In this document: positions 23,672 through 33,280 of the stretch, in pieces
Layout: each line of letters opens with the position of its first letter
How positions within the stretch are numbered: position 1 is the first letter of the stretch
NCBI RefSeq assembly: GCF_010468615.1
Contig: NZ_WUEH01000001.1
Coordinates: 1-64,000 of the forward strand
Direction: 5' to 3'
Source: Pseudodesulfovibrio sp. JC047
GTDB taxonomy: Bacteria; Desulfobacterota; Desulfovibrionia; Desulfovibrionales; Desulfovibrionaceae
DNA length: 64,000 nt
The notes under the pieces: model-generated
Databases searched by the model: none
Seen by the model: only the letters and a program-made list of their open reading frames with translations
What the model was told of the DNA's origin: nothing
Program-made: the position numbers and the translations under genes

Positions 23672-24656
23672 AGACTGCGCTTGGATGCAGCGGCAAACAA
23701 TCAACGAAAAATACCACCAGTACACTAGCTTTGCAGAATGGATGGTCAAAACCATCCTGAATAAGCCAGTCGATTTCTCCTTTGACTCGATCACTATTGA
23801 AATTGCTCGCAAATACTATCGCTATGTTCAGGCCAAGGTGTCCACAAAGACGGCCAATAACCACCTCAAGAATCTCAAGGCTATGTGGAACTGGCACATG
23901 GCAGAAGCTCGAACGAACTTCAATCCTTGGACCCATATCAAAAAAAACAAGGGAGAAGAGCACCAAGAATATGTTCCCCCCACTGAAGACGTCGTAGCCG
24001 TCCTCCTCGCCGCCAAGCCTTGGCAGCAAAACTACCTCAACATCATCCTCAAGACAGGTTGCCGCGCCAGCGATCCCCGCCGGCTAACATGGGATTTCGT
24101 TAATTTCGAACAAGAATGGATTGCCTTCTGGACAATGAAGCGCCAGGGCGGAGAGAAAAAATACCGTAAGATAGCGATGCCCAAAGGCAGCACACTTTAC
24201 AACATCCTGAAAAGACGTTGGAATGAGCGAGACAATAGAAGCATATACGTCTTTACCAACCCGGAAACGGGCACAGGTTACGTCCGCAATGCGTGGGACT
24301 TCAAATACATGCTCAAAGACGCTTACAACTACCAGAAGCTAAAAGATGGAACAAAAGTCAAACGCAGAGAAAAGGTGGGCCTGTGCTCCAAGGCAGGAGT
24401 TAAGCTTTTCACCCTAAAATCACTTCGACATTTCGTCGCTCTGCGCCTTGATGACTCTGGCAAGGCAAGCCTAACCGACATCCAAAAGCTACTTGGCCAC
24501 GAAAAGGCCACAACCACAGATACTTATCTCAAAGGGCTCCGTGGAGATTCTCAGCGAGCAGCCGCGATCTTGGACGATGATGACCTTCTAAAAAGTTCAG
24601 AATTGAATCAAAATGGTGCACAAAATGGTGCACACCCCTCAGATGAGACAGAATAA
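23457..24656 (+). CDS. int: tRNA-Ser-specific tyrosine integrase
   Basis: A 399-residue tyrosine recombinase with an N-terminal arm-binding region (Arg/Lys-rich, 1-35), a SAM-like core-binding domain (about 80-165) and a catalytic domain: R203 (GCRASDP), a K-S-L-R324-H box in which Lys321 takes the place of the common His, H348 (LLGHEK) and nucleophile Y357 (TDTYLKG). GAGGAGG precedes ATG 23457. The gene ends 11 bases before the right att repeat, the usual place. Its last codons overlap the TGGTGCAC arm sites, encoding NGAQNGAH. It should catalyse integration into, and with a directionality factor excision from, tRNA-Ser(GCT). Confidence 0.92.
   Translation: MAVNVWFRPYPRKGKKYRAYFKYKGKQPSKAVMTKKEGREWAEQKVKEIDAELKKEKSLALMFSAGSKEYLEDCAWMQRQTINEKYHQYTSFAEWMVKTILNKPVDFSFDSITIEIARKYYRYVQAKVSTKTANNHLKNLKAMWNWHMAEARTNFNPWTHIKKNKGEEHQEYVPPTEDVVAVLLAAKPWQQNYLNIILKTGCRASDPRRLTWDFVNFEQEWIAFWTMKRQGGEKKYRKIAMPKGSTLYNILKRRWNERDNRSIYVFTNPETGTGYVRNAWDFKYMLKDAYNYQKLKDGTKVKRREKVGLCSKAGVKLFTLKSLRHFVALRLDDSGKASLTDIQKLLGHEKATTTDTYLKGLRGDSQRAAAILDDDDLLKSSELNQNGAQNGAHPSDETE
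24614..24633. promoter_or_regulatory. Paired TGGTGCAC sites, right end (candidate integrase arm sites)
   Basis: TGGTGCAC at 24614-24621 and 24626-24633, 12 bp apart, preceded by AATTGAAT as at the left end (632-651). They lie inside the last codons of the integrase gene. Conservation of spacing and flank at both ends argues for a DNA role rather than a coding one. Confidence 0.6.
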
Positions 24657-24667
24657 TCACAAAAAAA

Positions 24668-24693
24668 GGGCTTACGACGTACATCGTAAGCCC
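24668..24693 (-). terminator. Terminator of the tRNA-Ser gene
   Basis: GGGCTTACGA and TCGTAAGCCC form a 10-bp stem with a six-base loop; on the minus strand it is followed by seven T residues. It lies eight bases beyond the tRNA CCA end. It is carried within the att repeat, so a second copy stands at 431-456. Confidence 0.9.
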
Positions 24694-24766
24694 TTGAAAT
24701 ATGGCGGAGAAGGAGAGATTTGAACTCTCGAACGAGCTTAACACCCGTTACACGCTTAGCAGGCGT
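24668..24766. repeat. Right attachment repeat (attR)
   Basis: The 99-bp partner of 431-529. It contains the tRNA-Ser terminator hairpin and the tRNA 3' part up to the anticodon arm. Here the sequence continues into the intact 5' half of the tRNA, so this copy lies in the working gene and integration leaves the tRNA functional. Confidence 0.92.
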
Positions 24767-24795
24767 GCGCCTTCAGCCAACTCGGCCACTTCTCC
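24702..24795 (-). tRNA. tRNA-Ser (anticodon GCT)
   Basis: The minus strand reads GGAGAAG at the 5' end, pairing with CTTCTCC before the discriminator G and an encoded CCA (94 bases in all). The anticodon stem CACGC/GCGTG encloses loop CTGCTAA, giving GCT, which reads AGC and AGU. The long variable arm (AACGGGTGTTAAGCTCGTT) is typical of serine tRNA. It is the integration target of the 24-kb element. Confidence 0.97.
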
Positions 24796-24886
24796 GTGCT
24801 CGATACGCTTGTTGGTGACAACAACGTGTCGAGGAAAGACCGTCTACACTTTTCATCCAGTGCTTGTCAATAAAGAGAGCCGATAT

Positions 24887-26395
24887 TTACCTTTTTTTCC
24901 GAGTTTTTCCCTTTTCTTCCTTTTCATCGCGACGACGCTTGCTCTTCAAAGCCTTGTATTTGGTCTCGTGACGGCGAGTCTTGGCACCACCGATGCGTTC
25001 GCGGCCTGGGCCTCGTTTGCCCATAGCGGAAATACCACGGTTCTTTTCCCATTCCTTTTTGTCATGGCTTGACCGAAACACGATATTCACAGGCGCGGTC
25101 TTGATACCCAACATTTTACGGAACTGGTTTTCCAAATACCGAATGTAGGACGTCTTGACGAGAGTATGGTCATTACAGAAAAAGACAAATGTTGGAATCT
25201 CTTCATCTGCTTGAGTCACATAGAAAAATTTAGGTCTACGGCGTTTCACAACCGGCGGTTGCTGGCGTTCCAACACGGCCTGGAGCGATCGGTTGAGAAT
25301 TCCTGTCCCAATACGAATCTTGCATTCCTGGCGCATGGCCTCGGCAATGGGGAGCAATTTCCCGACCCCCACGCCCTTATGCGCGCTCGTCATGACAATG
25401 GGCACATGCGGGATGATCCGCAGTTCATTCCTGAATGCTTCCAACGCCCGATTCGTCTCTTTGCGAGGGACCAAATCGGCCTTGTTCACCACGACAATAA
25501 ATGGCGTCTTTTCCTTGGACAAAAACTCGATGAGTCGCTTGTCCTGTCGCCCCACGCCAAGCGTGATGTCGATCGTCAAAATCGTCACGTCCGACCGCTT
25601 GGAATTCTTCAACGCACGAATCACACTGATTTTTTCCAAATGTTCCTGAATATTCGCTCGCCTGCGAACTCCGGCAGTGTCTACAAACGTATACCGCTTG
25701 CCCCGCTTCTCGAAAGTCACGTCAATGGAATCACGAGTGGTTCCGGCCACATCGGATACAATAAGCCGATCTTTGCCGATCACTGCATTGATAATGGAAG
25801 ATTTACCTGCATTCGGTCGCCCAAGCATCGTCAGACGCAACCCTTTCTCAATGCCGTCATCCTCTTCTTCGGGAAGATTCAAATCAACGACAAATTGTTT
25901 CACCCGATGACGGACATCGTGCAATTTATACCCATGCGCAGCGGAAACCGGTAAAAAATCGATACCAAGTTCATGAAACTCGCTCGTCATCTCCGCTTCA
26001 AATTCACTGCCGTCTACCTTATTCACCAGCATGAAGACCGGCTTGCCTGATCGACGCACATATTCTGCGGCCTGCTGATCGAGCGGCGTCAGCCCCTCTT
26101 TGCCGTCCACCACAAAAATAATGGCGTTGGCCTCATTAATGGCCTCCTGCGCCTGTTCAAAAATTTCATCTTCGAAATCCTTGGATAATTCGGGCGTGGC
26201 TTCGGACTCCAATACCATACCACCGGTATCGATCAGATCAAAACGCACGTCACCCATCTGGCATTCGCCATAGATACGGTCGCGCGTCACACCGGGCATA
26301 TCGTGGGTAATGGCCCTCGACTTCCTCAATAGACGATTAAAAAGAGTGGATTTACCCACGTTAGGGCGACCCACAAGGGCGACGATTGGCAACAT
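24887..26395 (-). CDS. der: Ribosome-assembly GTPase Der (EngA)
   Basis: A 502-residue protein with the tandem G domains unique to Der. The first has GRPNVGKST with DTGG, the second GRPNAGKSS with DTAGVRR and NKADLV. A KH-like domain follows, and an unusually long, very basic tail of about 50 residues ends in runs of Lys and Arg. Der acts in maturation of the 50S ribosomal subunit. The ATG at 26395 begins just before the first P-loop (MLPIVALVGRPN); eleven extra upstream codons are not needed. It is the first chromosomal gene beyond the tRNA, on the same strand. Confidence 0.96.
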   Translation of the reverse strand: MLPIVALVGRPNVGKSTLFNRLLRKSRAITHDMPGVTRDRIYGECQMGDVRFDLIDTGGMVLESEATPELSKDFEDEIFEQAQEAINEANAIIFVVDGKEGLTPLDQQAAEYVRRSGKPVFMLVNKVDGSEFEAEMTSEFHELGIDFLPVSAAHGYKLHDVRHRVKQFVVDLNLPEEEDDGIEKGLRLTMLGRPNAGKSSIINAVIGKDRLIVSDVAGTTRDSIDVTFEKRGKRYTFVDTAGVRRRANIQEHLEKISVIRALKNSKRSDVTILTIDITLGVGRQDKRLIEFLSKEKTPFIVVVNKADLVPRKETNRALEAFRNELRIIPHVPIVMTSAHKGVGVGKLLPIAEAMRQECKIRIGTGILNRSLQAVLERQQPPVVKRRRPKFFYVTQADEEIPTFVFFCNDHTLVKTSYIRYLENQFRKMLGIKTAPVNIVFRSSHDKKEWEKNRGISAMGKRGPGRERIGGAKTRRHETKYKALKSKRRRDEKEEKGKTRKKR

Positions 26396-26495
26396 ACTGG
26401 CTCCAGAGTAGAAATTAGCACGAAACAATGAAATCCCGCACTTTCCGTTTTTAGGGGAAGAGCGGGATTAGCGTATCTTTAAACGAATGTCGAGT

Positions 26496-27548
26496 CTATC
26501 CCTCAGGATAATCCTGAAAGAGTTTTTTAATTGATTCCGTATACGGCGGATACAGCACACCCTTTTCCGTGATAATCCCGGTAATCAATTCATTCGGTGT
26601 AGGGTCAAAGGCAAGATTGTAGACCTCAACTCCTTCGGGAGGGATACGATGATCGCCGATATGGGTGACTTCGCGTGGGTCCCGATCTTCAATGGGCACA
26701 TCGTCACCAGACGCGGTCTCGGTGTCGATAGTATATTGCGGAGCTGCCACATAAAAAGGGATATTGAATCGGTCCGCAATAATGGCCACACCAAAAGTCC
26801 CGATCTTGTTCACCGCGTCCCCGTTGGCAGTGATCCGATCAGCACCAACGACCACTTTATCAACCAGGCCACGTTTCATGAGCAATGCACAGGCGTTGTC
26901 ACACGCGACCTTCACGGGGATGCCATCCTTGTGCAATTCATACGCGGTCAGCCGCGCCCCCTGCAAAAACGGACGGGTTTCGTTGGCAATCACCGAGACC
27001 TTCTTGCCCTGATCGATGGCCCCTCGCACCACGCCCAAAGCCGTACCGTACCCGGCAGTGGCCAACGCACCGGCATTGCAATGGGTCATAATGGTATCAC
27101 CGTCATCCATGAGCGCGCCACCGAACTGGCCGATGCGTTCACACATCTCGATGTCACCAGCATGGATCTCCTGTGCCCGTTGCAGCCAGATATCCAACAC
27201 CGTTTCCAGAGAGACGTCACCAGCTTCACGCCAGATCCGCCGCATTTCACGCACCGCCCACCGAAGATTGACAGCAGTGGGACGAGCATCGTGAATCTGA
27301 TCGAGCTTGGCTTCAAGCAACGTTTTCCAGTCACCGTCCATGCCCTGCACTTCGCGACCAGCGAGATAACAGCCGTATGCCGCAGTCACACCGATGGCGG
27401 GTGCACCTCGAACAACCATGACCACCAAGGCAAAACAAATGTCATCCGTGGTCGTGCATTCAAACCACTCTTCGCGATTAGGCAAGAATCGTTGATCAAG
27501 AAGGACAAGCGCATCTTTTTCTAGTGAATATTGAATATGTTCAGTCAT
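26496..27548 (-). CDS. mtnA: S-methyl-5-thioribose-1-phosphate isomerase
   Basis: A 350-residue protein of the eIF2B-related aldose-ketose isomerase family. Characteristic motifs are [30 protein letters not shown] (with the catalytic Cys) and [17 protein letters not shown] (with the catalytic Asp). It converts methylthioribose-1-phosphate to the ribulose form in the methionine salvage pathway. Full length for the family. Its ATG overlaps the stop of a 40-codon upstream frame (ATGA), suggesting translational coupling. Other salvage genes are not nearby. Confidence 0.95.
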   Translation of the reverse strand: MTEHIQYSLEKDALVLLDQRFLPNREEWFECTTTDDICFALVVMVVRGAPAIGVTAAYGCYLAGREVQGMDGDWKTLLEAKLDQIHDARPTAVNLRWAVREMRRIWREAGDVSLETVLDIWLQRAQEIHAGDIEMCERIGQFGGALMDDGDTIMTHCNAGALATAGYGTALGVVRGAIDQGKKVSVIANETRPFLQGARLTAYELHKDGIPVKVACDNACALLMKRGLVDKVVVGADRITANGDAVNKIGTFGVAIIADRFNIPFYVAAPQYTIDTETASGDDVPIEDRDPREVTHIGDHRIPPEGVEVYNLAFDPTPNELITGIITEKGVLYPPYTESIKKLFQDYPEG

Positions 27549-27667
27549 TTGTTGCCTCCGGCATTTCGAAAACTGCGTCCACTGGGGACTCGTCTCACAG
27601 GATTACGCACAACATTGTCCACACACTCACGGACGGTTTGCGCCAATTCGATATCAGCCAAATACAT
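27545..27667 (-). CDS. 40-codon leader ORF coupled to mtnA
   Basis: An ATG at 27667 opens a 40-codon frame whose TGA overlaps the mtnA ATG (ATGA). The peptide starts [20 protein letters not shown] and continues with a basic part ([11 protein letters not shown]). It begins right after the gatB terminator, so it would lie near the 5' end of the mtnA message. The ribosome site (GAGAGAG touching the ATG) is poor, which weakens the case. It may be a small protein or a leader peptide regulating mtnA. Confidence 0.45.
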   Translation of the reverse strand: MYLADIELAQTVRECVDNVVRNPVRRVPSGRSFRNAGGNK

Positions 27668-27674
27668 CTCTCTC

Positions 27675-27707
27675 AAAAAAAGGGAGGCTCCCAAAAGACG
27701 CCTCCCT
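27675..27707 (-). terminator. Terminator after gatB
   Basis: GGGAGGC (27682-27688) pairs with GCCTCCC (27700-27706) and on the minus strand a run of seven T residues follows. It lies nine bases beyond the gatB stop. Confidence 0.85.
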
Positions 27708-27715
27708 TGAAATCA

Positions 27716-29149
27716 TCAGGACAATTTTTCCTGAATGAGCTTGGTCACAATACCAGGGTTGGCCTGGCCTTTGGAAAGCCGCATGACCTGCCCCATGAAA
27801 AAGCCCATGAGTTTCTTTTTGCCGCCCCTGAAGGCTTCGGCCTCTGACGGATTGTCGGCAATGATCTGATCGACCATGGCTTCCAGTTCGCCGGAATCGG
27901 ACACCTGCACCAACCCCTTGGCCTCAACGTATTCCGCCGGATCAGCACCAGACTCGCACAGTTCCACAAAGATATCTTTCCCGATCTTGACGGAAATGGT
28001 GCCGTCATCGACCAGTTTCAGCAACACAGCCAATTTCTCGGGCGAAAGTTTGACATCACATGCTTCGCTCTCCGATTCATGGCAAAACGGCAGCAACTCA
28101 CCGACCACCCAGTTGGTGACCTTTTTGGCCTCACCACCATACGCGGTGACAGCGGCCTCGTAATATTCGGCAACAGCCCTGTCCTGTGTAATCAGGGCAG
28201 CGTCATAGTCGGCCAACGCATACTGTTCCATGAAACGATGCCGTTTTTCACGGGGTAACTCGGGCAACTCGGACCGCCACTGTTCGATCCATTCGGTATC
28301 GAGCACCAGCGGGACAAGATCCGGGTCCGGGAAATACCGATAGTCATGGGCCTCTTCCTTGCCACGCATGGACTGGGTAATGCCCTTGTCCACATTGTAC
28401 AATCGAGTTTCCTGCACGACCTTTTCGCCATCTTCCACGAGATCGATCTGCCGCTCGACTTCATAGTTGATCGCCTTGAGAATGTGCTTGAACGAGTTGA
28501 GATTCTTGAGTTCCGCACGAGTGCCGAATTCCTCCTGCCCATAGGGACGGACGGAAATATTGGCGTCACACCGAAAACTCCCCTCTTCCATATTGCCATC
28601 GCAAATGCCGAGATAGAGCAGAACGGACCGAATTTCCTTGAGGTAGGCGATAGCTTCTTCCGCACTCCGCATATCAGGTTCAGAAACGATTTCGATAAGC
28701 GGAACGCCGGTCCGGTTCAAGTCCACAAAACTGGCATTGTCTGCCGCAGAGTGAATGTTCTTGCCCGCGTCCTCTTCCATGTGAATCCGGGTCACGCCGA
28801 TCCGCTTCTGTTCGCCATCGACCTCGATGGTCACATGCCCATGTTCACAGATGGGCAGTTCGAACTGGGAGATCTGATATCCTTTGGGCAGATCGGGATA
28901 AAAATAATTTTTCCGGGCAAAGACCGACTTGCGATTGATCTCACAATTGATGGCCAGGCCCATTTTTGTTGCATATTCTGCAACTTTTTCATTCAGCACG
29001 GGCAATACGCCGGGCATACCGGAACAGACTGCACACACGTTTTCATTGGGGTCCTTACCGAATTCGGTAGAACAGGAGCAAAAAATCTTGGTCTTGGTCT
29101 TGAGCTGCGCGTGCACCTCAAGGCCAATAACTGTTTCGTAGCGGGACAT
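27716..29149 (-). CDS. gatB: Asp/Glu-tRNA amidotransferase subunit B
   Basis: A 477-residue protein beginning [20 protein letters not shown], with the zinc-type cysteines ([17 protein letters not shown]), [17 protein letters not shown], and the C-terminal helical YqeY-like tRNA-binding domain (about 330-477). With GatA and GatC it amidates Glu-tRNA(Gln) and Asp-tRNA(Asn) on archaea- and bacteria-type indirect routes. gatA and gatC are not in the window, so the subunits are encoded apart, as in many relatives. The DUF4254 and mltA genes lie just upstream on the same strand with short gaps. Confidence 0.97.
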   Translation of the reverse strand: MSRYETVIGLEVHAQLKTKTKIFCSCSTEFGKDPNENVCAVCSGMPGVLPVLNEKVAEYATKMGLAINCEINRKSVFARKNYFYPDLPKGYQISQFELPICEHGHVTIEVDGEQKRIGVTRIHMEEDAGKNIHSAADNASFVDLNRTGVPLIEIVSEPDMRSAEEAIAYLKEIRSVLLYLGICDGNMEEGSFRCDANISVRPYGQEEFGTRAELKNLNSFKHILKAINYEVERQIDLVEDGEKVVQETRLYNVDKGITQSMRGKEEAHDYRYFPDPDLVPLVLDTEWIEQWRSELPELPREKRHRFMEQYALADYDAALITQDRAVAEYYEAAVTAYGGEAKKVTNWVVGELLPFCHESESEACDVKLSPEKLAVLLKLVDDGTISVKIGKDIFVELCESGADPAEYVEAKGLVQVSDSGELEAMVDQIIADNPSEAEAFRGGKKKLMGFFMGQVMRLSKGQANPGIVTKLIQEKLS

Positions 29150-29159
29150 GTCGCGTACC

Positions 29160-29804
29160 TTATGACTTGTTGTGATAGAGTTCCGGGTTCAGGCTGGGAT
29201 CATTGTACATCTTGAACTGAAAATACACCTTGGGCTTCTTGGTGCCAGCCGCGTATTCATCGATCAATTCCAAAATGGCCTGTCCCAAATCCGCGTGTTG
29301 ACGCATCAGGACATCCACTTTGGTTGTGCATTGTTTCAAATGCGCTTCATCGACATCCTTGCGATGACACTGTTCCTTCATGTGGTAAATCTTGAGCGAC
29401 TGAATAGACAACCGATCCAGGGCTGCGCCCACGGTCTCAGTGTTATACTTTTCCACCGCGTCACCAGGCAGCCACGAGGCCATCATGCCGATAAGACATT
29501 CATCAACCCGCTCGATCAAATCATTTCGCTTCTGATTAAGCTTATCGATGGCATATTTGCAATCCGCGATGACCCTGGCTTCCACGTCCTTACGACGAGC
29601 ACGGTCCTCGACATGCCACAGTTGAAAATTCGCCCAATGCTGACGGGCTATGAGTTCACGCAAACCGGACACGCCACTCAGGTCGTCAGCCGGCTCGCCT
29701 TCATAGACGGGTTCGCCATAATGCCAATCCATCACTGACCGGGTCTGGTGAGCGATGGCGTCCTGAAGAGTCTCTTTCGTAAGATCTATGGTAATATCAG
29801 CCAT
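29160..29804 (-). CDS. DUF4254 protein
   Basis: A 214-residue helical protein. The segment [25 protein letters not shown] with [20 protein letters not shown] is the core pattern of DUF4254, a conserved family often found near cell-envelope glycosyltransferase genes in other bacteria. No catalytic residues are known. Its start overlaps the mltA stop by eight bases, and it ends ten bases before gatB, so mltA-DUF4254-gatB are probably co-transcribed. A link with the envelope is suggested only by that neighbour. Confidence 0.8.
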   Translation of the reverse strand: MADITIDLTKETLQDAIAHQTRSVMDWHYGEPVYEGEPADDLSGVSGLRELIARQHWANFQLWHVEDRARRKDVEARVIADCKYAIDKLNQKRNDLIERVDECLIGMMASWLPGDAVEKYNTETVGAALDRLSIQSLKIYHMKEQCHRKDVDEAHLKQCTTKVDVLMRQHADLGQAILELIDEYAAGTKKPKVYFQFKMYNDPSLNPELYHNKS

Positions 29805-31173
29805 TGATGAGTGCTTCTTTGCTTATAAGGAGATACACGGTGGCCTCAGTTTTTATATTGTTGGCAATAGGCTCCACCGCTTTGCCTTCGCCGATGTAAT
29901 AATCCACTCGTGGTCCGCGAATGGCAGTCCCGGTATCCTGTGCCAGACCGATCCCGGACACAATCCGTTTGCCAACCGGACGACCGTTCCGGGCCTCGGG
30001 AATTTCCGCTTCAAAGGCAAGCAGACTGCCGAGCGGCAACAGCTTTCGGTCTGTAGCCAGTGAAACCATCGGCGTCAACGGCTTTCCAATGGTTCCCTCG
30101 GGTGGAGAATCCTGCAACCGAAAAAAAACATAACTTCTATTTTCCGCCATCAATTGAAACATCCGTTCGGGATGTTTGTCAAAATACGCTTTGACGTGCT
30201 CCTTGGACAACCGCCCTTTCGGCAGCAAGCCCCGCGCATGAAGAATTCGGCCAAGACTCCTGAATCCATACCCGTTCTTGGCCCCATACAACAGGTTTCG
30301 CGTCGAGCCGTCCGGCAACCGAAGCCGACCACATCCTTCAACCTGCATATAAAAAACATCGATCGGGTCTTTGGCCCAAGCGATTTCCAGCCCACGACCA
30401 TTCAGAACCTTACGGACATCCATGTCACCCCGATCATAATATGACTGAACCCGGCCTTTCTCCACCCGATAAAATCGTTTATGTCCCCGAACCTTGCCGT
30501 ACCGCAAGTCTTCGGGCACCCCGTAAATCGGAAATTCATAGCCGGGACGTCGAGTCAGACTGGCCGGAATTTCCGGGGTATAATACCCTGTCATAACCGG
30601 ATTTTTCGTCATTCCATACCAAATGAATCGTTGCCCAAGCAGGGCCGGATTTTCATCCAGATGTGGTAAGAGATCAAGGAATTCTTCAAGAGAACGCACC
30701 ACCTGCCCCCACGTCAGCACCATCCCGGGCCGGACTAAAGCCGGGGCATCCGGCGTCATGTTCATTGCGTATTCAAGACTCCGCTGAACCGGGTCTTCCA
30801 ACGCCATCCACGACGAAAGTCCCTGACTGGCTATATCGATCCGGGCTGTGCTCTCAGCCCCTTCGACGGTGGACAGCGGAAAAAACATGTCACATGTGGG
30901 GATCGTTTCCGGTTCCCGAACCATACGCAAACGCAGGCGTTCGGTCACCCCCGCTCCGCTGAGACCGCCGATATGCAGAGACTCGACAGCATCCGCAGAG
31001 CCCTCGGGCGACTCCGCTTCTTGGGCCTGTTCCAAAGACGTCGACCCCACTGCGCCAGACGGATTTTCGGAATCGGAACGAAACCACACACCGTTCTTGG
31101 TACAGGAAACAAGAACGGCACAGCACAATACCGAAAGAACAATTCGCAGGATTTGTCCAAAAAAAGTGCGCAT
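29797..31173 (-). CDS. mltA: Membrane-bound lytic transglycosylase A (MltA)
   Basis: A 458-residue lipoprotein. The N-terminal signal ends in the lipobox LVSC with C24 as the lipidated residue. After a variable 100-residue stretch comes the MltA domain (TGYYTPEIPAS, FYMQVEGCGRL) and the 3D domain with AQDTGTAIRGPRVDYYIG, holding the catalytic Asp. It cleaves peptidoglycan between MurNAc and GlcNAc, making 1,6-anhydro ends, at the inner face of the outer membrane. It is somewhat longer than the E. coli enzyme because of the N-terminal linker. Confidence 0.92.
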   Translation of the reverse strand: MRTFFGQILRIVLSVLCCAVLVSCTKNGVWFRSDSENPSGAVGSTSLEQAQEAESPEGSADAVESLHIGGLSGAGVTERLRLRMVREPETIPTCDMFFPLSTVEGAESTARIDIASQGLSSWMALEDPVQRSLEYAMNMTPDAPALVRPGMVLTWGQVVRSLEEFLDLLPHLDENPALLGQRFIWYGMTKNPVMTGYYTPEIPASLTRRPGYEFPIYGVPEDLRYGKVRGHKRFYRVEKGRVQSYYDRGDMDVRKVLNGRGLEIAWAKDPIDVFYMQVEGCGRLRLPDGSTRNLLYGAKNGYGFRSLGRILHARGLLPKGRLSKEHVKAYFDKHPERMFQLMAENRSYVFFRLQDSPPEGTIGKPLTPMVSLATDRKLLPLGSLLAFEAEIPEARNGRPVGKRIVSGIGLAQDTGTAIRGPRVDYYIGEGKAVEPIANNIKTEATVYLLISKEALING

Positions 31174-31219
31174 TCAGATTTTCATATTCCACTTACGGTT
31201 ACAGCCAGTCCAACGCATC

Positions 31220-32983
31220 CTATCCACAAGAATCTATGGCCACATCACAAAACTTTCCCACACCGTATTCTCGTCTTCGGAAAAACTTTTCGGGATTCGG
31301 TCCAATAATCTGCAATTCAGGGTGTGTTTTCTGCACATCAAGCGCGATATGCATTTCCTTGGTACATCCGGTCGAATAGGTGGCGTCCTTGCCGGTCCAG
31401 ACCGGCGGGACCTTCCGTCCCATCAGCTCGAAGCTCTTCTCAATATCGAAATACGTCTGGAAACGCCAGACATTGATGTACCCGCTTCGCTGCACCTTTT
31501 CCCACATGAACATCAGATCATCCGCGTCCATGCCTTCTTCGAAGTGCTCGCCGGGATTAATGATATACGCATCAGCGAGCTGTGACCGAAGGTGAGCCAC
31601 AAAGGTCGTGATGACCTCGATGGCGGCCTGGGTCTGTCCCGGAACCGACCCGATGATGCCGGAATAGAACATGACCGTTTTCCCCAAAGATCGGGCCACA
31701 CGCATTTCAGCGATAATCTCGTCCGCCTTGGCCGCGATATATTGCTCGCTAAAGGACACCACGGAATCTGGTTTCGGCCGATAGTGCAAATGGAATTCGC
31801 CGGAGGCGTCCCGGTAGAAATTGACGATATCCCGCGTGAAATCGTGACTGCTCTCGATCAATCGATTATGAACATCCTGCCCTTTGGCCAATACCAAATC
31901 ACATTCCTTCCAAGCCCGAGCAAAGGTCACGGACGCCCGATACGGATTGAACCGCTCACGGGTGCCATCCGAAATCACGACAAAAGGATGCTGGGCCATA
32001 ATTCCCAACAATTCATTTTTGGACAGGGTATCCTGACTGACAAATTGTGCTCCATTGAACGCCTTGGCCAAAACCGGATCATTATCCCGATCCCAAAATG
32101 TGGGATGCTCGAAATAAAATCCTTCCTTCAAGGCCATGACCACGCGATGCCCCAGACGAAGCAGGGTCTGAACCACCTGCAAATCAAACATGATGCCACC
32201 GGAACGGTTGGGAAGGTACAAAATGCGATGCCGCTTCTCCCCTTCCTTGCCCAATCGCTCAAAAACATCTCGAAACACCCGTGTCCCTTCCCGGACTTCT
32301 TCATTCAAACCAGACGACCGAAGGGCCTGTTCGGAAAACGCCTCTGGCTGCAAAGAGTCGGTGGCCGTGGAAATTCGCATGAGCCGTTCAATTTCGAGCA
32401 TATCAATCTTGAACCGAAGATCATCGATCCGTCCGGGCTGCTCAACATTGGCCAGACACCCGTTGACCATGGCGTCAAATCCGGCACTTTGCACAATCTC
32501 GGCCGCCTTGCTGTTCAACGTCCGACGAATATCTCTATATGGATCATCAATGCCGCTCTGTGTCATAAAAATGGTGATGAACCGTTTCATCAAACGAGAC
32601 GGTAAAATGATGGGAGACGCCAGGACCATCCTGAATTTATGCCGGGCCAACTGGATAAACCGACGTGCGATTTCCCTGTCCGTACAAAACGCACGGGACA
32701 AACCGATAAACGTCTTCCACTGAACTAAATATTCATCCAGCAATCGTTTGGGCAAACCATCTTCGAGCAACATCCGAAACATCCAGTCCGAACACGGGGC
32801 GTAAAACTCTCCTTCTTCAAGAGCCATCATGAAACGAATCTGTTCACCCGACGCGTTCTTGTCGGGATCAATGGAATATTCAAGATGATTTTCAGTCATG
32901 AAATGCAACAACAACGCATCAAGCGTCGCGTCCTTGCCATACTGAATATCACGAATAGAATCTATATGTCGGGATAAACCCAT
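31220..32983 (-). CDS. ARMT1-like (DUF89-related) protein with extended N-terminus
   Basis: A 587-residue protein. The middle part (about 255-400) has the DUF89/ARMT1 layout: YLPNRSGGIMFDLQVVQTLL in place of the DNAGE..DL motif, VVMALKEGFYFEH, VISDGT and LVLAKGQDV. In that family these positions hold the metal and phosphate of damage-control phosphatases. The usual leading Asp-Asn is not obvious, so activity is uncertain. The first 250 residues are helical and unrecognised; the last 150 include NPGEHFEEGMDADDL. It stands alone, leftward, upstream of mltA. I expect a cytoplasmic phosphatase-like role, with low certainty. Confidence 0.6.
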   Translation of the reverse strand: MGLSRHIDSIRDIQYGKDATLDALLLHFMTENHLEYSIDPDKNASGEQIRFMMALEEGEFYAPCSDWMFRMLLEDGLPKRLLDEYLVQWKTFIGLSRAFCTDREIARRFIQLARHKFRMVLASPIILPSRLMKRFITIFMTQSGIDDPYRDIRRTLNSKAAEIVQSAGFDAMVNGCLANVEQPGRIDDLRFKIDMLEIERLMRISTATDSLQPEAFSEQALRSSGLNEEVREGTRVFRDVFERLGKEGEKRHRILYLPNRSGGIMFDLQVVQTLLRLGHRVVMALKEGFYFEHPTFWDRDNDPVLAKAFNGAQFVSQDTLSKNELLGIMAQHPFVVISDGTRERFNPYRASVTFARAWKECDLVLAKGQDVHNRLIESSHDFTRDIVNFYRDASGEFHLHYRPKPDSVVSFSEQYIAAKADEIIAEMRVARSLGKTVMFYSGIIGSVPGQTQAAIEVITTFVAHLRSQLADAYIINPGEHFEEGMDADDLMFMWEKVQRSGYINVWRFQTYFDIEKSFELMGRKVPPVWTGKDATYSTGCTKEMHIALDVQKTHPELQIIGPNPEKFFRRREYGVGKFCDVAIDSCG

Positions 32984-33228
32984 GGGAACCTCTCACATCG
33001 TATTTTTGGAGTCCTATCGTTTATCATACACATTTTTCGCCAAGAATCACACATTCGCACACATCACAAAAAACCATTTATTCAGTAAATATTCATTTTT
33101 TAATCACCCGAAAAAACAGGCATGAAAACAGAGATAATACATTGAAAAAATACGATATTTATTGATTTTTACCACGTTAAAAGTATCAAAAGGAAAACAC
33201 GTTTCTCGATTTTTTCCCATCTTTCCCC

Positions 33229-33255
33229 TAAAGTAATTTTGCAAACAGTCGATTG
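33229..33255 (+). promoter_or_regulatory. Sigma-28-like promoter of the DVU0524-flgM pair
   Basis: TAAAGTAA (33229-33236), an 11-base spacer and GTCGATTG (33248-33255) compare well with the flagellar FliA consensus TAAAGTTT-N11-GCCGATAA. It lies about 25 bases before the DVU0524-type start codon. FlgM, the anti-FliA factor, is often made from such a promoter. Confidence 0.6.
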
Positions 33256-33280
33256 TATCAATGAAGAAAGGAGAAAAACC

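Larger units (their letters stand above)
530..24766. mobile_element. Integrated plasmid-like element in tRNA-Ser(GCT), about 24.2 kb
   Basis: Bounded by the 99-bp direct repeats, with a tyrosine integrase gene ending 11 bases before the right repeat. Inside are plasmid functions (initiator, iterons, ParA with an RHH partner), an orphan conjugation gene (DotA/TraY), a second tyrosine recombinase, and defence-like cargo (AbiE pair and GTPase/phosphorylase operon). Base composition is visibly more AT-rich than the chromosomal genes on the right. Most type IV secretion genes, a relaxase and a coupling protein are not visible, so self-transfer looks unlikely. It may be mobilised by helpers or may be able to replicate after excision. 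Confidence 0.85.
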
